Shown here: one piece after another, positions 27,110 to 37,013 of the stretch | Numbering within the stretch: position 1 is the stretch's first letter | Layout: the number at the start of each line of letters is the position of its first letter | From: Romboutsia lituseburensis DSM 797 | GTDB taxonomy: Bacteria > Bacillota > Clostridia > Peptostreptococcales > Peptostreptococcaceae | Assembly: GCF_900103615.1 (NCBI RefSeq) | Contig: NZ_FNGW01000011.1 | Coordinates: forward strand, 28,211 to 92,210 | Length of the DNA: 64,000 bases | Direction of reading: 5' to 3' | Notes under the pieces: model-generated | What the model was told of the DNA's origin: nothing | Database searches by the model: none | The model's input: only the letters and a program-made list of their open reading frames with translations | Made by a program: the position numbers and the translations under genes

Positions 27110-28297
27110 TTACCTTTTTATACTTTCAAATAAACCTTGGCTATTTGTTATATGAAATTCACCATTTTGTTGTATATTTTTATCAATATACACTTCAAAC
27201 TCTTTTTTCTTATTTTCAATTACTTCTAAAATATTACCTGGTATTGAATAAATATATTCTAGGATACCTTTAGTATCATTAACTATTAACTTATCTTCAT
27301 ATAGATACTGTTGTACATCACTAAAATATTTATTTAGAATACTTTCTCCATTGCTTAAACCAAATTTTGTAGAAAGTCTTTCTTCTGAAATTTTTATATT
27401 ATTATTAAATCCTAGCATTAATTCTTCAAGTTCTTTCATATGATTACCATCTATTGTAGAACAGTAAAAACGTCCTCCTGGTTTAAGTACCCTATGAATT
27501 TCTTTAAGAACTACATCTAAGTCTTTCATATAAAACAATATATGATTCGCTATGACTATATCAAAGCTCTCATCTTTAAATGGAATGTCGTTTGGGTCTG
27601 CTATTTGAAAATTGAACCTATCGTGATATCCTTTTAGACTAGTCTTTGCATCACTAATCATATCTTCACAAACATCAGTTAAGGTTACATTTGTTTTTTC
27701 ATTTAAATTCTCTATATTTTTGGCCCATAAAGCGCCATTCCCACACCCTATCTCTAAAACTTTACTTCTCTTTTTAAGATTTATATTCTTGAAAACCCAG
27801 TTATACCAACCATGTTTATTAGAACTAAATCTATCTTGTAATTTAACACTGGCATTTAAGTTGGAAGAATCTATATATTGTTGTAATAGTTCTTTCTCAC
27901 TTTCTAGTATCTCTATTATATCTACTGTTTTATCCCAGTTTAAATCATTCTCATTTTGCATACTTATTTCTGCTGTTTCTATGGCACTTAGCACTATTTT
28001 CATATGGTTAATTTTGTTTTTAATGATATTTTTCTGTAATCTAAGTGAATTCATCATATCATCTTTTTCAAAATTTAACTCTGTGCTCATAACTTCGTCT
28101 AATGATAGCCCCAGATATTTTAAAGCTAATATTTTTTTTAACTTTACAAAATCCTTATCTGAGTATAGCCTATGTCCTGAATCATTATGATGAGATGGCT
28201 TTAAGATTCCTTTAGTGTCATAGTATCTAATAGTTCTTATTGTCACCCCTGCCATTTTGGCAAACTCACCTGTTGTATATAAGCGTTTTTCTTTCAT
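27110..28297 (-). CDS. MerR regulator fused to a SAM-dependent methyltransferase
   Basis: A 395-residue two-domain protein. Residues 5-75 form a MerR winged helix (LYTTGEFAKMAGVTIRTIRYYDTKGILKPS ... RLYSDKDFVKLKKILALKYLGLSLDEV), followed by a coiled coil (about 85-120). Residues 175-300 form a class I methyltransferase: KVLEIGCGNGALWAKNIEN (motif I), VTLTDVCEDMI, FDIVIANHILFYM (motif IV) and RVLKPGGRFYCST. The effector position of a MerR protein is thus an enzyme-like domain that may sense SAM or a methyl acceptor. Its own upstream region has a 13-base palindrome between -35 and -10. TTGGGGGAGAT is the ribosome site. Confidence 0.85.
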   Translation of the reverse strand: MKEKRLYTTGEFAKMAGVTIRTIRYYDTKGILKPSHHNDSGHRLYSDKDFVKLKKILALKYLGLSLDEVMSTELNFEKDDMMNSLRLQKNIIKNKINHMKIVLSAIETAEISMQNENDLNWDKTVDIIEILESEKELLQQYIDSSNLNASVKLQDRFSSNKHGWYNWVFKNINLKKRSKVLEIGCGNGALWAKNIENLNEKTNVTLTDVCEDMISDAKTSLKGYHDRFNFQIADPNDIPFKDESFDIVIANHILFYMKDLDVVLKEIHRVLKPGGRFYCSTIDGNHMKELEELMLGFNNNIKISEERLSTKFGLSNGESILNKYFSDVQQYLYEDKLIVNDTKGILEYIYSIPGNILEVIENKKKEFEVYIDKNIQQNGEFHITNSQGLFESIKR

Positions 28298-28329
28298 TTT
28301 ATCTCCCCCAAGTTATTGCCTAATTTAAT

Positions 28330-28358
28330 TCTATAAGGTTACGTTACGTAATAGGCAA
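28330..28358 (-). promoter_or_regulatory. promoter with central palindrome upstream of the MerR-methyltransferase gene
   Basis: TTGCCT (28353-28358) and TATAGA (28330-28335) on the - strand, 17 apart, with the palindrome TTACGTTACGTAA (28339-28351) between them, where a MerR dimer would bind. From here to 28653 the region is AT-rich with no feature I can name. Confidence 0.5.
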
Positions 28359-28653
28359 TATATAAATTCTTTAATTTTTAAATTTTTTAAAAATTTATGT
28401 TTCGTTCAAATACGTCATATTTTTACCTTTATTTTTTAAGAATTTTTTATTATTAAATTATTTTTTTATGTATTTTTAACAATGCAAAATTTCCAATAAT
28501 TCTCAACTATTCTCTTTTTTTCATCTTTTTGTGCAAATTTTGTACTTTTTCTCCCCTTTTTCTATATACAAAATTTGATTTTTCTATACAAACTAAAGAA
28601 ATTTTACATATTTCACTTTATATATTCTAATTATACCATTAAAAATAGTTACA

Positions 28654-28694
28654 AAAAAAGATACTACTAATTAAAAATTAGTAATATCTTTTTA
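28654..28694 (-). terminator. terminator of the yitT-family gene
   Basis: AAAAAGATACTACTAATT pairs with ATTAGTAATATCTTTTT around an AAAA loop (one bulge), with T and A tails, 10 bases after the YitT stop. Confidence 0.8.
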
Positions 28695-28703
28695 TAACCA
28701 AAT

Positions 28704-29354
28704 TTATTGAGCATTTTGAAGTTTTAATTCTTCTTGTTTACTATCTCTTCTTTTTTCTATTTTAGCTATTATTGAATCTATTAATAATCCATTAATTACA
28801 ACTGCCATTAATGAATAAAGTCCTTTATCTAATCCAAAAGTTAATCCTCCACATACAACAACAAACAGATCAACTAATAATAAGCATTTACCTATGTTAA
28901 CTGTAGAATATTTATTTATTATCTTAGCTAATATATCCGTTCCACCTGTTGAAGCATTTATAGCAAATGTAATTGCTAAACCTGTTCCACATATAAGAGT
29001 TCCAAGTACTACTGCTAATATCATATTCTCTGTTATAGCATAAGTATGTAATACTTTTTCCATAAAATCCATAACTGCAGACATCATAAAACTTGCATAT
29101 ATAGTCTTAAATCCAAAATCCCCACCTACTAATATAAATGATATAGTAAATAAAATTATATTTCCTATAAGTATTATAGTTCCTACCGATAAACTAGGTA
29201 TATAGTGACTTATTACTAATGCCATTCCACTTAATCCTCCACCAGCAATTTGGTTTGGAGCATAAAAATACTGCACACCAAAAGAAACTATGATAACACC
29301 TATAGTTATTATAAGATACTCTTTTATCAACTTTATTAAATTGTTTTCTGTCAT
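28704..29354 (-). CDS. YitT-family membrane protein lacking the DUF2179 tail
   Basis: A 216-residue inner-membrane protein with about five to six helices. VSFGVQYFYAPNQIAGGGLSGMALV and FAINASTGGTDILAKIINKYSTVNIGK are the YitT-family hallmarks. Usual family members (about 280 residues) end in a soluble DUF2179 domain; here the chain stops after KRRDSKQEELKLQNAQ, so only the membrane part is present. A terminator follows directly, so this looks like a natural short form. Transported molecule unknown. Confidence 0.82.
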   Translation of the reverse strand: MTENNLIKLIKEYLIITIGVIIVSFGVQYFYAPNQIAGGGLSGMALVISHYIPSLSVGTIILIGNIILFTISFILVGGDFGFKTIYASFMMSAVMDFMEKVLHTYAITENMILAVVLGTLICGTGLAITFAINASTGGTDILAKIINKYSTVNIGKCLLLVDLFVVVCGGLTFGLDKGLYSLMAVVINGLLIDSIIAKIEKRRDSKQEELKLQNAQ

Positions 29355-29539
29355 TTTTTCATTCCTCTTCTTGTTTTTTATTTATTAATTTTAGAATTAT
29401 TTATTAGCCTAAAACATACATATATATCATAATAATACTATTTTAAATATATTTAATCAATAAAATAGTTACCATTTCTTACATTTCATAAAATTAATTT
29501 TATATGAATTAAACATTCTTTATACAAGGAGGAATCTGT

Positions 29540-30748
29540 ATGAAATCTAGTATTCCAAAGAAAGATAGCTCTTTAAATAGGTTCTTGACAGATAATTTAA
29601 ATGAGCTAAAATCAAAAGGCCTTTATAATCAAATTAATTCACTTCAAAGTCCCAACGGTCCAATAATAACCATCAATAATAAAAATCTTATAAATTTATC
29701 TTCTAATAATTACCTTGGCTTAGCTACAAATGAAAATTTAAAATTAGCTGAAATAAATGCAATAAATAAATATGGCGTAGGCGCTGGCGCTGTAAGAACC
29801 ATAAATGGAACTTTAGATATCCATGATTTATTAGAAACTACTATTGCTAAATTTAAAGGTACTGAAGCCGCTATTGCATTTCAATCAGGATTTAATTGTA
29901 ATATGGGAGCAATTTCTGCTGTTATGGATAAAAATGATGCTATATTGTCCGATGAACTTAATCATGCGTCTATAATTGACGGGTGTAGGTTATCTGGTGC
30001 AAAAATAATAAGATATAAACATTCTGATATGAATGACTTAAGAAATCAAGCTAAAATCGCTAAAGATAGCGGAAAATATGTTAAGTTAATGGTTATTACG
30101 GATGGTGTATTTTCTATGGATGGTGATATTGCTAAACTTCCAGAAATTGTTGAAATTGCTAATGAATTTGATTTAATAACGTATGTTGATGATGCTCATG
30201 GATCTGGCGTAATGGGAAATGGAGCTGGAACCTGTAAACATTTCGGATTATCTGACAAAATAGACTTTCAGATAGGCACCTTATCAAAGGCTATAGGAGT
30301 AGTTGGCGGATATGTAGCTGGCTCTAAAGATTTAATAGATTGGCTAAAAGTCAGAGGAAGACCATTCTTATTTTCAACATCTTTAACTCCAGGATCTGCT
30401 GCTGCTTGTGTAGAATCTATTAATATATTAATGGAAAGCAGCTATCTAGTTAATAAAGTATGGGAAAACGGCAACTATTTAAAAAAAGGTTTAAAATCTT
30501 TAGGATTTAATATAGGTAAAAGCGAAACACCTATCACCCCTTGTATAATAGGCGATGAATCTAAAACTCAACTATTCAGTAAAAGGCTTCTTGAAGAAGG
30601 AGTTTATGCCAAATCAATTGTATTTCCAACTGTTCCAAAAGGGACTGGAAGAGTTAGAAATATGCCTACCTCAGCTCACACCAAAGAAATGCTAGATCAA
30701 GCATTATCTATCTACGAAAAAGTTGGAAAAGAATTGAATATAATATAA
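29540..30748 (+). CDS. kbl: glycine C-acetyltransferase (2-amino-3-ketobutyrate CoA ligase)
   Basis: It cleaves 2-amino-3-ketobutyrate with CoA to glycine and acetyl-CoA. The 402-residue alpha-oxoamine synthase has [46 protein letters not shown], and the PLP lysine in [16 protein letters not shown]. The C-terminal end [14 protein letters not shown] matches Kbl more than 8-amino-7-oxononanoate synthase. AAGGAGGAATCTGT precedes the ATG. It is followed 30 bases later by tdh, which makes its substrate. Confidence 0.95.
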   Translation: MKSSIPKKDSSLNRFLTDNLNELKSKGLYNQINSLQSPNGPIITINNKNLINLSSNNYLGLATNENLKLAEINAINKYGVGAGAVRTINGTLDIHDLLETTIAKFKGTEAAIAFQSGFNCNMGAISAVMDKNDAILSDELNHASIIDGCRLSGAKIIRYKHSDMNDLRNQAKIAKDSGKYVKLMVITDGVFSMDGDIAKLPEIVEIANEFDLITYVDDAHGSGVMGNGAGTCKHFGLSDKIDFQIGTLSKAIGVVGGYVAGSKDLIDWLKVRGRPFLFSTSLTPGSAAACVESINILMESSYLVNKVWENGNYLKKGLKSLGFNIGKSETPITPCIIGDESKTQLFSKRLLEEGVYAKSIVFPTVPKGTGRVRNMPTSAHTKEMLDQALSIYEKVGKELNII

Positions 30749-30778
30749 ATTCATCTAAATTTAGGAGGGGCTAGTTTT

Positions 30779-31753
30779 ATGAAAAAAGTTCTTATTACAG
30801 GTGCGTTAGGTCAAATAGGTTCAGAATTAACTTCTAAACTTCGAATTGAATACGGAAAAGATAATGTTATAGCTACAGATATACGTATGATAGAAAATAG
30901 CGAAATAGTATCTAATGGTGTATTTGAACAGTTAAATGTTATGGATGCTGAAACACTATCAAGACTAGCTAAAAAACATAACGTTGATACAATAGTTCAT
31001 TTAGCTTCATTACTCTCTGCTGTAGGCGAACAACAGCCTCAATACACATGGAAACTTAATATGAGTGGCTTAACTAATGTATTAGAAATTTGTAGAGAAC
31101 AAAATTTAAAATTATTTACTCCTAGCTCTATAGCAGCATTTGGTTATAATTCTCCTAAAAATTTAACACCTCAAGATACTATACAGAGACCTGGAACTAT
31201 GTATGGTATAACTAAAGTTTCTGGAGAACTTTTGTGTGATTATTATTATAAAAAATTTGGTGTTGATACTAGAGGTGTAAGATTTCCTGGACTAATTTCA
31301 TATGTAACACCTCCTGGAGGCGGGACTACTGATTATGCTGTTGATATATACTATGAAGCATTAAAAAATAAAAAATATAACTCATTTATCGCTAAAGGCA
31401 CACAAATGGATATGATGTATATGCCTGATGCTCTACAAGCTATAGTAGACTTAATTGAAGCTGATGGTTCAAAATTAATTCATAGAAATGCATTTAACAT
31501 AACAGCTATGAACTTTGACCCTGAAGAAATATCCTCTGAAATAAAAAAACATATACCTGATTTTAAATTTGGCTACGATGTAGATCCAATTCGTCAATCT
31601 ATTGCTGAATCTTGGCCTAATTCAATAGATCCTACTTGCGCTATTGAAGAATGGGGATTTAACTTTAAATATGATTTAAGCAAAATGACTGTAGATATGT
31701 TAAACAAACTTAGCTCTAAAGGAATAGGAGATACTAAATTAAATTTAAAATAA
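30779..31753 (+). CDS. tdh: L-threonine 3-dehydrogenase (short-chain/epimerase type)
   Basis: It oxidises threonine to 2-amino-3-ketobutyrate with NAD. The 324-residue protein belongs to the extended SDR type, not the zinc alcohol-dehydrogenase type: ITGALGQIGSELTSKL (dinucleotide loop), VHLASLLSAVGEQ, FTPSSIAAFG, YGITKVSGELLC (YxxxK), and GVRFPGLISYVTPPGGGTTDYAVDIYYEAL, which is diagnostic for this enzyme. With kbl it converts threonine to glycine and acetyl-CoA, feeding clostridial glycine metabolism. GGAGGGGCTAGTTTT precedes the ATG. Confidence 0.95.
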   Translation: MKKVLITGALGQIGSELTSKLRIEYGKDNVIATDIRMIENSEIVSNGVFEQLNVMDAETLSRLAKKHNVDTIVHLASLLSAVGEQQPQYTWKLNMSGLTNVLEICREQNLKLFTPSSIAAFGYNSPKNLTPQDTIQRPGTMYGITKVSGELLCDYYYKKFGVDTRGVRFPGLISYVTPPGGGTTDYAVDIYYEALKNKKYNSFIAKGTQMDMMYMPDALQAIVDLIEADGSKLIHRNAFNITAMNFDPEEISSEIKKHIPDFKFGYDVDPIRQSIAESWPNSIDPTCAIEEWGFNFKYDLSKMTVDMLNKLSSKGIGDTKLNLK

Positions 31754-31761
31754 TTTAAATA

Positions 31762-31793
31762 AAAAAAGCAGTATATAAATATACTGCTTTTTA
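31762..31793. terminator. terminator after kbl-tdh
   Basis: AAAAAGCAGTATAT pairs with ATATACTGCTTTTT around a 2-3-base loop, 9 bases after the tdh stop. It also lies 3' of the convergent phnA-type gene and can serve both. Confidence 0.85.
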
Positions 31794-31815
31794 ATATAAT
31801 AAAATTATTATCTTA

Positions 31816-32160
31816 CTATGCTTTTTTTACAACGCTAGATTTTAATTTCATTGCTCCGAATCCATCTATTTTACATTCTATATCATGTCCATCAGCAGCA
31901 TCAGGAACTAAACGTATACTCTTAACTTTTGTTCCTATCTTTATAGATGATGAACTCCCTTTTACTTTAAGGTCTTTTACTACTGTTACAGCATCTCCAT
32001 CATTTAATACATTTCCGTTTACATCTTTTATAACAGTTGATTCTTCTTCATTTCCACCTTCTAAAGTCCACTCATGTGAGCATTCTGGACAAACTAAAAG
32101 TGTTCCATCTTCATAAGTATATTCCGAGTTACATTTTGGACAATTTGGTAAATTTTCCAT
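31816..32160 (-). CDS. PhnA/YjdM-family zinc-ribbon protein
   Basis: A 114-residue protein with an N-terminal zinc ribbon (Cys7, Cys10, Cys24, Cys27 in NCPKC and CPECSHEW) and the C-terminal KOW-like PhnA domain ([42 protein letters not shown] ... [24 protein letters not shown]). Despite the name in databases, no phosphonate-use genes are near, and the true role is unknown. Monocistronic. Confidence 0.93.
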   Translation of the reverse strand: MENLPNCPKCNSEYTYEDGTLLVCPECSHEWTLEGGNEEESTVIKDVNGNVLNDGDAVTVVKDLKVKGSSSSIKIGTKVKSIRLVPDAADGHDIECKIDGFGAMKLKSSVVKKA

Positions 32161-32363
32161 AATTTTTCACTTCCTTTATTTTTAATATTGTTGTTATTTA
32201 AAATATTTTCAGTATTATATAATACCATATTATCTACTTATTTACAAATTTAGACCTTTTTGTATAAATTAGCAACCAAAATATTATTTTTTAAATTCTA
32301 ATTATAATTTATTATAACCAAAAAGTACTGGATTATATTATATCTGAAAATTTACATATTAAA

Positions 32364-33179
32364 TTAAGGTCTTCTAGCACCTCTATAGGCTTTTTGATAA
32401 TATGAAGAAGATAATTTAGATTTTTTCACACCATCTTTAGGATTTGATGCATGTATAAACTCATCATTTCCTATATACATACCAACATGACTTACTCTAC
32501 CTTTATTCATAGTATCAAAGAATACTAAATCGCCAGGTTGAAGATTTTTTTTATCAACTGCCTGTCCAAATTTACTCTGATCATACGACACTCTTGGTAT
32601 ATCTTTTCCTAACGCATTTTTATATACATATCTAACTAAGCCGGAACAATCAAATGAATTTGGTCCATTGGCTCCCCATACATAAGGCTTACCTATCTGA
32701 TCTTCTAATAATTTCATTGCCTTATCCATTTTACTAGACGTTACTGATGAATTATTTACATTAGTTACTGTATTTGCATTGTTAATAGTATTTCCATTAC
32801 TCGATGTATTTGTATTATTAGTAGTGTTATTATTAGTAGTGTTATTATTTGGATTATTAATAACGCCACTATTTGCATTATCAGTAGTATTTCCTACATT
32901 ATTAGTATTTCCTTGAGATGCATCTACCTTTACACTATTTAAAACACTTATCATTGTAGTTAGCATTAATAATTGACTTAAATCATTATTACCTCCACCA
33001 CCACACGAACAGCTACTATTACTACTTCCGCCCATTAAATTATTTAAACTACTTTGTAGCATTCTATCAAAAGAAGCTGCATTTGAATCACCATAACTCG
33101 AGTTACTTGTATTCCTTGAATTAGTACGATTTATATTACTTAAAAGACTATTTGCTACAATCTGACTAACATCACTCAT
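32364..33179 (-). CDS. NlpC/P60 peptidoglycan hydrolase with Asn/Thr-rich linker
   Basis: A 271-residue protein whose C-terminal 120 residues are an NlpC/P60 cysteine peptidase cutting peptide stems of peptidoglycan: Cys in NSFDCSGLVRYVY, His in GRVSHVGMYIG and a third polar residue in EFIHASNPKDG. Before it lies a low-complexity run of N, T and S (about residues 95-145). Near the N-terminus SCSCGGGGNND is cysteine/glycine-rich. No signal peptide or membrane segment is visible, odd for a wall hydrolase; it may be released by lysis or a specialised route, or act inside (for example in spores). Monocistronic, AAAAGGGGAGTTAAC ribosome site. Confidence 0.85.
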   Translation of the reverse strand: MSDVSQIVANSLLSNINRTNSRNTSNSSYGDSNAASFDRMLQSSLNNLMGGSSNSSCSCGGGGNNDLSQLLMLTTMISVLNSVKVDASQGNTNNVGNTTDNANSGVINNPNNNTTNNNTTNNTNTSSNGNTINNANTVTNVNNSSVTSSKMDKAMKLLEDQIGKPYVWGANGPNSFDCSGLVRYVYKNALGKDIPRVSYDQSKFGQAVDKKNLQPGDLVFFDTMNKGRVSHVGMYIGNDEFIHASNPKDGVKKSKLSSSYYQKAYRGARRP

Positions 33180-33357
33180 TTTGTTAACTCCCCTTTTATT
33201 ATTTTGGTTACTATATGTACTCTATATTTAATCTAGTATAAAAATTTCTCTATTAATTATAATCGGATACCAAGCTTCATTCTTTAATATTATTAATTTT
33301 ATAAATTATTGCCTATTTATTGTAACAAAATAAATAGTGACATATACTTCATAAAAA

Positions 33358-33395
33358 CAAAATAGGCTACCATTTAGGTAACCTATTTCTATAAA
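33358..33395 (-). terminator. terminator of the nhaC-family gene
   Basis: AAATAGGTTACC and GGTAGCCTATTT arms (33377-33388, 33360-33371) lead into TGTTTTTATG on the - strand, 35 bases after the antiporter stop. Confidence 0.78.
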
Positions 33396-33422
33396 ATCTA
33401 ATCAATTTTTTATATATTAAAT

Positions 33423-34760
33423 TTAGCTTATTTTACTTTCTTCTTTCACATTACCTTTTTTCTTCTTTAATGCTGAAAAATCAAAAGTAATTGAGATTAT
33501 TGCAAATATAAGTAAGAATATTGGATAGTGTAAGTATTTTATTATTCCTACAGAAGAAACTCCTGCTATACCTACAGCTGTTAATATTTGTGCCCCATAA
33601 GGAATCATTCCTTGCCAGCATGAAGCGAACATATCTAGCATACTAGCTATTTTTCTAGGGTCTAAGTTATATTTTTCTCCAATGTCTTTAGCTAATGGTC
33701 CTGCAGTTATTATAGTTATTGTATTATTAGCTGTACATAAATCTATTATACTTGCTAATAAAGCTATACCAAACTTTGCACCTGTTTGACTCTTTATTTT
33801 ACTTGTTATAAAGTTTAATATAAAGTCTATACCGCCATTGTGTTTTATTAATCCTATAACTCCTCCAACTACTAGAACTAATATACATAACTCTTGCATA
33901 CCTGCCATACCTTCAGACATAGCACCTATAAATTGCCATATATCCATAGAGTTTGTAAATATACCTATTGCTCCTGCAAATATAATACCACCTGCAAGAA
34001 GAACAAAAACGTTTGCCCCTGCAAGAGCACCAACTAATACTGCTACATAAGGTACTACTTTTATTATTTCATAAGAACCTGCATCAGCTGAAGCTGCTGT
34101 ACCTGCTGTCATAACAGATATTATTATAAAACTTATTACTGCTGCTGGTAATACAACAAAGAAGTTCATCTTTACTTTATCTTTCATTTGACATCCTTGA
34201 GTACTTGCCGCTGCTATTGTTGTATCAGATATCATAGATAAGTTATCTCCAACCATAGCACCTCCAACTACTAAAGCAACTAGTAATTCTAATTCTATAC
34301 CTGTTTTTTGAGAAACACCTATAGCTATCGGAGTTAAAGCTGAAATTGTTCCAACTGAAGTCCCCATAGATGTTGATATAAAACAAACTACTAAAAATAA
34401 ACCTGGTACAAGTAAACTTGGTGGTAAAACTGCTAAGCTTAAATTTACTGTTGAGTCAACTGCACCCATTGCTTTAGCAACACTACCAAATGCACCTGCT
34501 AATAAGAATATTACAAGCATTATTACTATATTACTATCTCCAGCACCTTTACAGAATATTTCCATCTTTTTATCAAGAGATTCCTTTGGATTTATCATAA
34601 ACGCTACTGCTGCAGCTATTACGAATGCTGTTAATGCTGGCATTTTATAAAAGTCACCTGTTATAAGTCCGCTTCCTAAGAATAAAACTAAAAAGACACC
34701 TATAGGAAGTAACGCTACTGCACTACCTTTTTTCACTTCATTTTGAGTTGTATTTTGCAT
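33423..34760 (-). CDS. NhaC-family Na+/H+ (or Na+/organic acid) antiporter
   Basis: A 445-residue integral membrane protein with about 12 helices. FISTSMGTSVGTISALTPIAIGVSQKTG, GGAMVGDNLSMISDTTIAAA and CTANNTITIITAGPLAKDI match the NhaC subfamily of the IT superfamily. It lies 104 bases downstream of methionine gamma-lyase on the same strand, with a weak hairpin between, so the two could be partly co-expressed; members of this family also carry amino or organic acids, and export of 2-oxobutyrate-derived acids is only a guess. Confidence 0.8.
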   Translation of the reverse strand: MQNTTQNEVKKGSAVALLPIGVFLVLFLGSGLITGDFYKMPALTAFVIAAAVAFMINPKESLDKKMEIFCKGAGDSNIVIMLVIFLLAGAFGSVAKAMGAVDSTVNLSLAVLPPSLLVPGLFLVVCFISTSMGTSVGTISALTPIAIGVSQKTGIELELLVALVVGGAMVGDNLSMISDTTIAAASTQGCQMKDKVKMNFFVVLPAAVISFIIISVMTAGTAASADAGSYEIIKVVPYVAVLVGALAGANVFVLLAGGIIFAGAIGIFTNSMDIWQFIGAMSEGMAGMQELCILVLVVGGVIGLIKHNGGIDFILNFITSKIKSQTGAKFGIALLASIIDLCTANNTITIITAGPLAKDIGEKYNLDPRKIASMLDMFASCWQGMIPYGAQILTAVGIAGVSSVGIIKYLHYPIFLLIFAIISITFDFSALKKKKGNVKEESKIS

Positions 34761-34801
34761 ATGTTTAATCCCCTTTTTATGCTTAATTTAAGGTATAACT
34801 A

Positions 34802-34830
34802 ACAGAGAAGGTATGATATATCTTCTCTGT
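34802..34830 (-). terminator. hairpin between megL and the nhaC-family gene
   Basis: ACAGAGAAG and CTTCTCTGT arms with an 11-base loop. The run after it (TTAGTTAT) is a weak T tract, so read-through is likely. Confidence 0.5.
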
Positions 34831-34864
34831 CAGTATTAATTGTATTAATTAAATTTTATTTTTC

Positions 34865-36058
34865 TTATAATCTATCTAAACCTTGCTTTAAGTCAGCTAT
34901 TATATCTTCTGCATCTTCTAAACCAACAGATATTCTTATTAATCCTTCAGATATTCCAGCTTCAGCTCTCTCTTCTGGAGTGTATGGAGAGTGAGTCATT
35001 GAAGCAGGATGTTGTATTAATGTTTCACAGTCACCTAAGCTTACTGCAAGAGTACATAATTCTAAAGAGTTAAGTAACTTCTTACCAGCTTCTAATCCAC
35101 CTTTAACTTCGAATGCTATCATACCACCTGGTTGATCCATTTGTCTCTTAGCTAAATCATATTGAGGGAAGCTTTCTAATCCTGGGTAGTTAACTTTTTC
35201 TACATTTGCATGTCCTTCTAAGAATTTAGCAACTTCCATAGCATTGCTACAGTGTCTATCCATTCTTACTTGTAAAGTTTTCATACCTCTTATTACTAAG
35301 TAAGCATCAAATGAACTTAATACAGAACCTGTCATATCTTTTATACCAAATAATCTAACTTGGTTTATGAAGTCTAATTTACCTGCAACGAATCCAGCTA
35401 AAACGTCTCCATGTCCGTTTAAGTACTTAGTAGCTGAATGAACTACTACGTCTGCACCATGTTCTATTGGTCTTTGTATATATGGAGTACAGAAAGTATT
35501 ATCTACCATTACTATACATCCTTCTACTGTATGAGCTATTTCAGATACAGCTTTTATATCTATTAATTTTAAGTCTGGGTTAGCTGGAGTTTCTAAGTAA
35601 ACAACTTTAGTGTTTGCTTTCATAGCAGCCTTAACTTCATCTAAATTAGAAGCATCAACGAAAGTTACTTCTACTCCATATCTACTCATTCCGTGATTAA
35701 ACATTGCATATGTACATCCATATAATGTTTTACTTGCAACTACATGATCTCCTGCTTTTAAAGCAGTCCATAAAGCTGAAGTTATTGCACCTATTCCTGA
35801 AGCTGTAGATACACAAGCTTCTGCTCCTTCTAATATAGCAACTTTTTCTTCTAATTGAGAGTTAGTTGGGTTTCCTAATCTAGAGTATATATATCCACCT
35901 TCTTCAAGTGCGAATCTTCTTCCACCTTGTTCAGCACTATCGAATACGAATGTTGATGTTTTATATATAGGTGTTGTTAAAGCTCCTGATAATGGATCTC
36001 TATGATGACCTCCGTGTATAGCTCTTGTAGCAAATCTTTTTTCTTTAATGTTTTCCAT
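34865..36058 (-). CDS. megL: methionine gamma-lyase
   Basis: It splits methionine to methanethiol, ammonia and 2-oxobutyrate with PLP. The 397-residue Cys/Met metabolism enzyme has YSRLGNPT (Tyr58, Arg60), the PLP lysine Lys211 in [11 protein letters not shown], and Tyr113-Gly-Cys115-Thr; the cysteine at this place is the mark that separates methionine gamma-lyase from cystathionine gamma-synthase/lyase. AGGGGGACAAAACA precedes the ATG. A near-cre palindrome (CAAAACGTTTTCC, 36126-36138) lies about 70 bases upstream. It probably degrades methionine for energy and propionate/butyrate formation. Confidence 0.92.
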   Translation of the reverse strand: MENIKEKRFATRAIHGGHHRDPLSGALTTPIYKTSTFVFDSAEQGGRRFALEEGGYIYSRLGNPTNSQLEEKVAILEGAEACVSTASGIGAITSALWTALKAGDHVVASKTLYGCTYAMFNHGMSRYGVEVTFVDASNLDEVKAAMKANTKVVYLETPANPDLKLIDIKAVSEIAHTVEGCIVMVDNTFCTPYIQRPIEHGADVVVHSATKYLNGHGDVLAGFVAGKLDFINQVRLFGIKDMTGSVLSSFDAYLVIRGMKTLQVRMDRHCSNAMEVAKFLEGHANVEKVNYPGLESFPQYDLAKRQMDQPGGMIAFEVKGGLEAGKKLLNSLELCTLAVSLGDCETLIQHPASMTHSPYTPEERAEAGISEGLIRISVGLEDAEDIIADLKQGLDRL

Positions 36059-37013
36059 TGTTTTGTCCCCCTATAAAATATATTATTATTGTTTATTATA
36101 TTAGTTAGAAATAGAAGTTTTTATTCAAAACGTTTTCCATACTAATTTTCGACAAGAAATAATTAGTTTTTCCAATTTGTAAAACATTTTCCTGCCTATG
36201 CCATAACTATATCATTGCTTTTTAATTTTGTAAACTTCTTCCAAGAAAGTTTTTTTTCTAAGTAAATTTTCAAAAAATTGATATTTTTCTGATGCAATAC
36301 AACAATAATATAATTGTAAATAATAGATAATACTGAATGGTCAAACAATTCAAAAAACCTTTTCCTGTTTGTATATACATTATATTTAAACGTTCTATAC
36401 TATATATGTGTCTTTTAATTATATAAACAATCTTTTTCATAATTAAAAATATAACAATCTTTTGTAATTTCAATTATTTCATCTTGCATTTTTTTATAAT
36501 TATATAAAATTTAGATTATAATTATAAAAATTAGATTTTTAATATTTACATTAATAAAAAGTTCTATTCCTAACTTAATTTTCTTTCATAAAAAATCTTC
36601 TATTCTTTATTTTTGTGGCAATATGAAAATAATATTTTTGTTTTACTTAATTTGTTGTAAATTCACATTATTTCGACTTATACTATTTTTTGTATACTGA
36701 ATAGTAAATACTGCATTTAATAAATATTATTAGAGATTTTTAATATATTTTATCTATATTTTTAATAAATAACATAGGAATATGTAAAAAAAGATAGCTT
36801 TTATTTTTTAATTTTCAATTATTTATATAATTTCATATTAAAATTTTCAGATTAAAATCTAAATTTTTACTAAAAATTTAATATTTTGATATTTCAATTA
36901 TAAATTTCATAATTTTTTATGTACTTGTTATTAATATTATGATATCATAGATGAGTATTTTGTATACAGGATACGACACAATCAAAAGATTTAGACTTTT
37001 AGGAGGATTACCA
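36059..37013. other. 955-base AT-rich intergenic region between divergent genes
   Basis: This holds the divergent start regions of megL and the acetate transporter. Beyond the near-cre palindrome at 36126-36138 I see long A/T runs only. A 67-codon frame on the - strand (36270-36473) has no ribosome site and hydrophobic AT-driven composition, so I do not call it. No riboswitch, tRNA or terminator recognised. It is the longest gene-free stretch in the window. Confidence 0.55.

Noticed and set aside
32750..32900. Short repeated AGTAGTATT/ATTATTA units as a possible CRISPR or minisatellite
   Set aside because: They are the in-frame Asn/Thr codon repeats of the NlpC/P60 linker, with no spacers.
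36126..36138. CAAAACGTTTTCC upstream of megL as a cre site
   Set aside because: Two fixed positions of the CcpA consensus fail, so I mention it only in the megL entry and do not list it as a site.
36270..36473. 67-codon frame on the - strand in the long gap before the acetate transporter
   Set aside because: No ribosome site, hydrophobic AT-driven composition (many I, L, Y, K) and no neighbour logic; looks like chance in AT-rich DNA.
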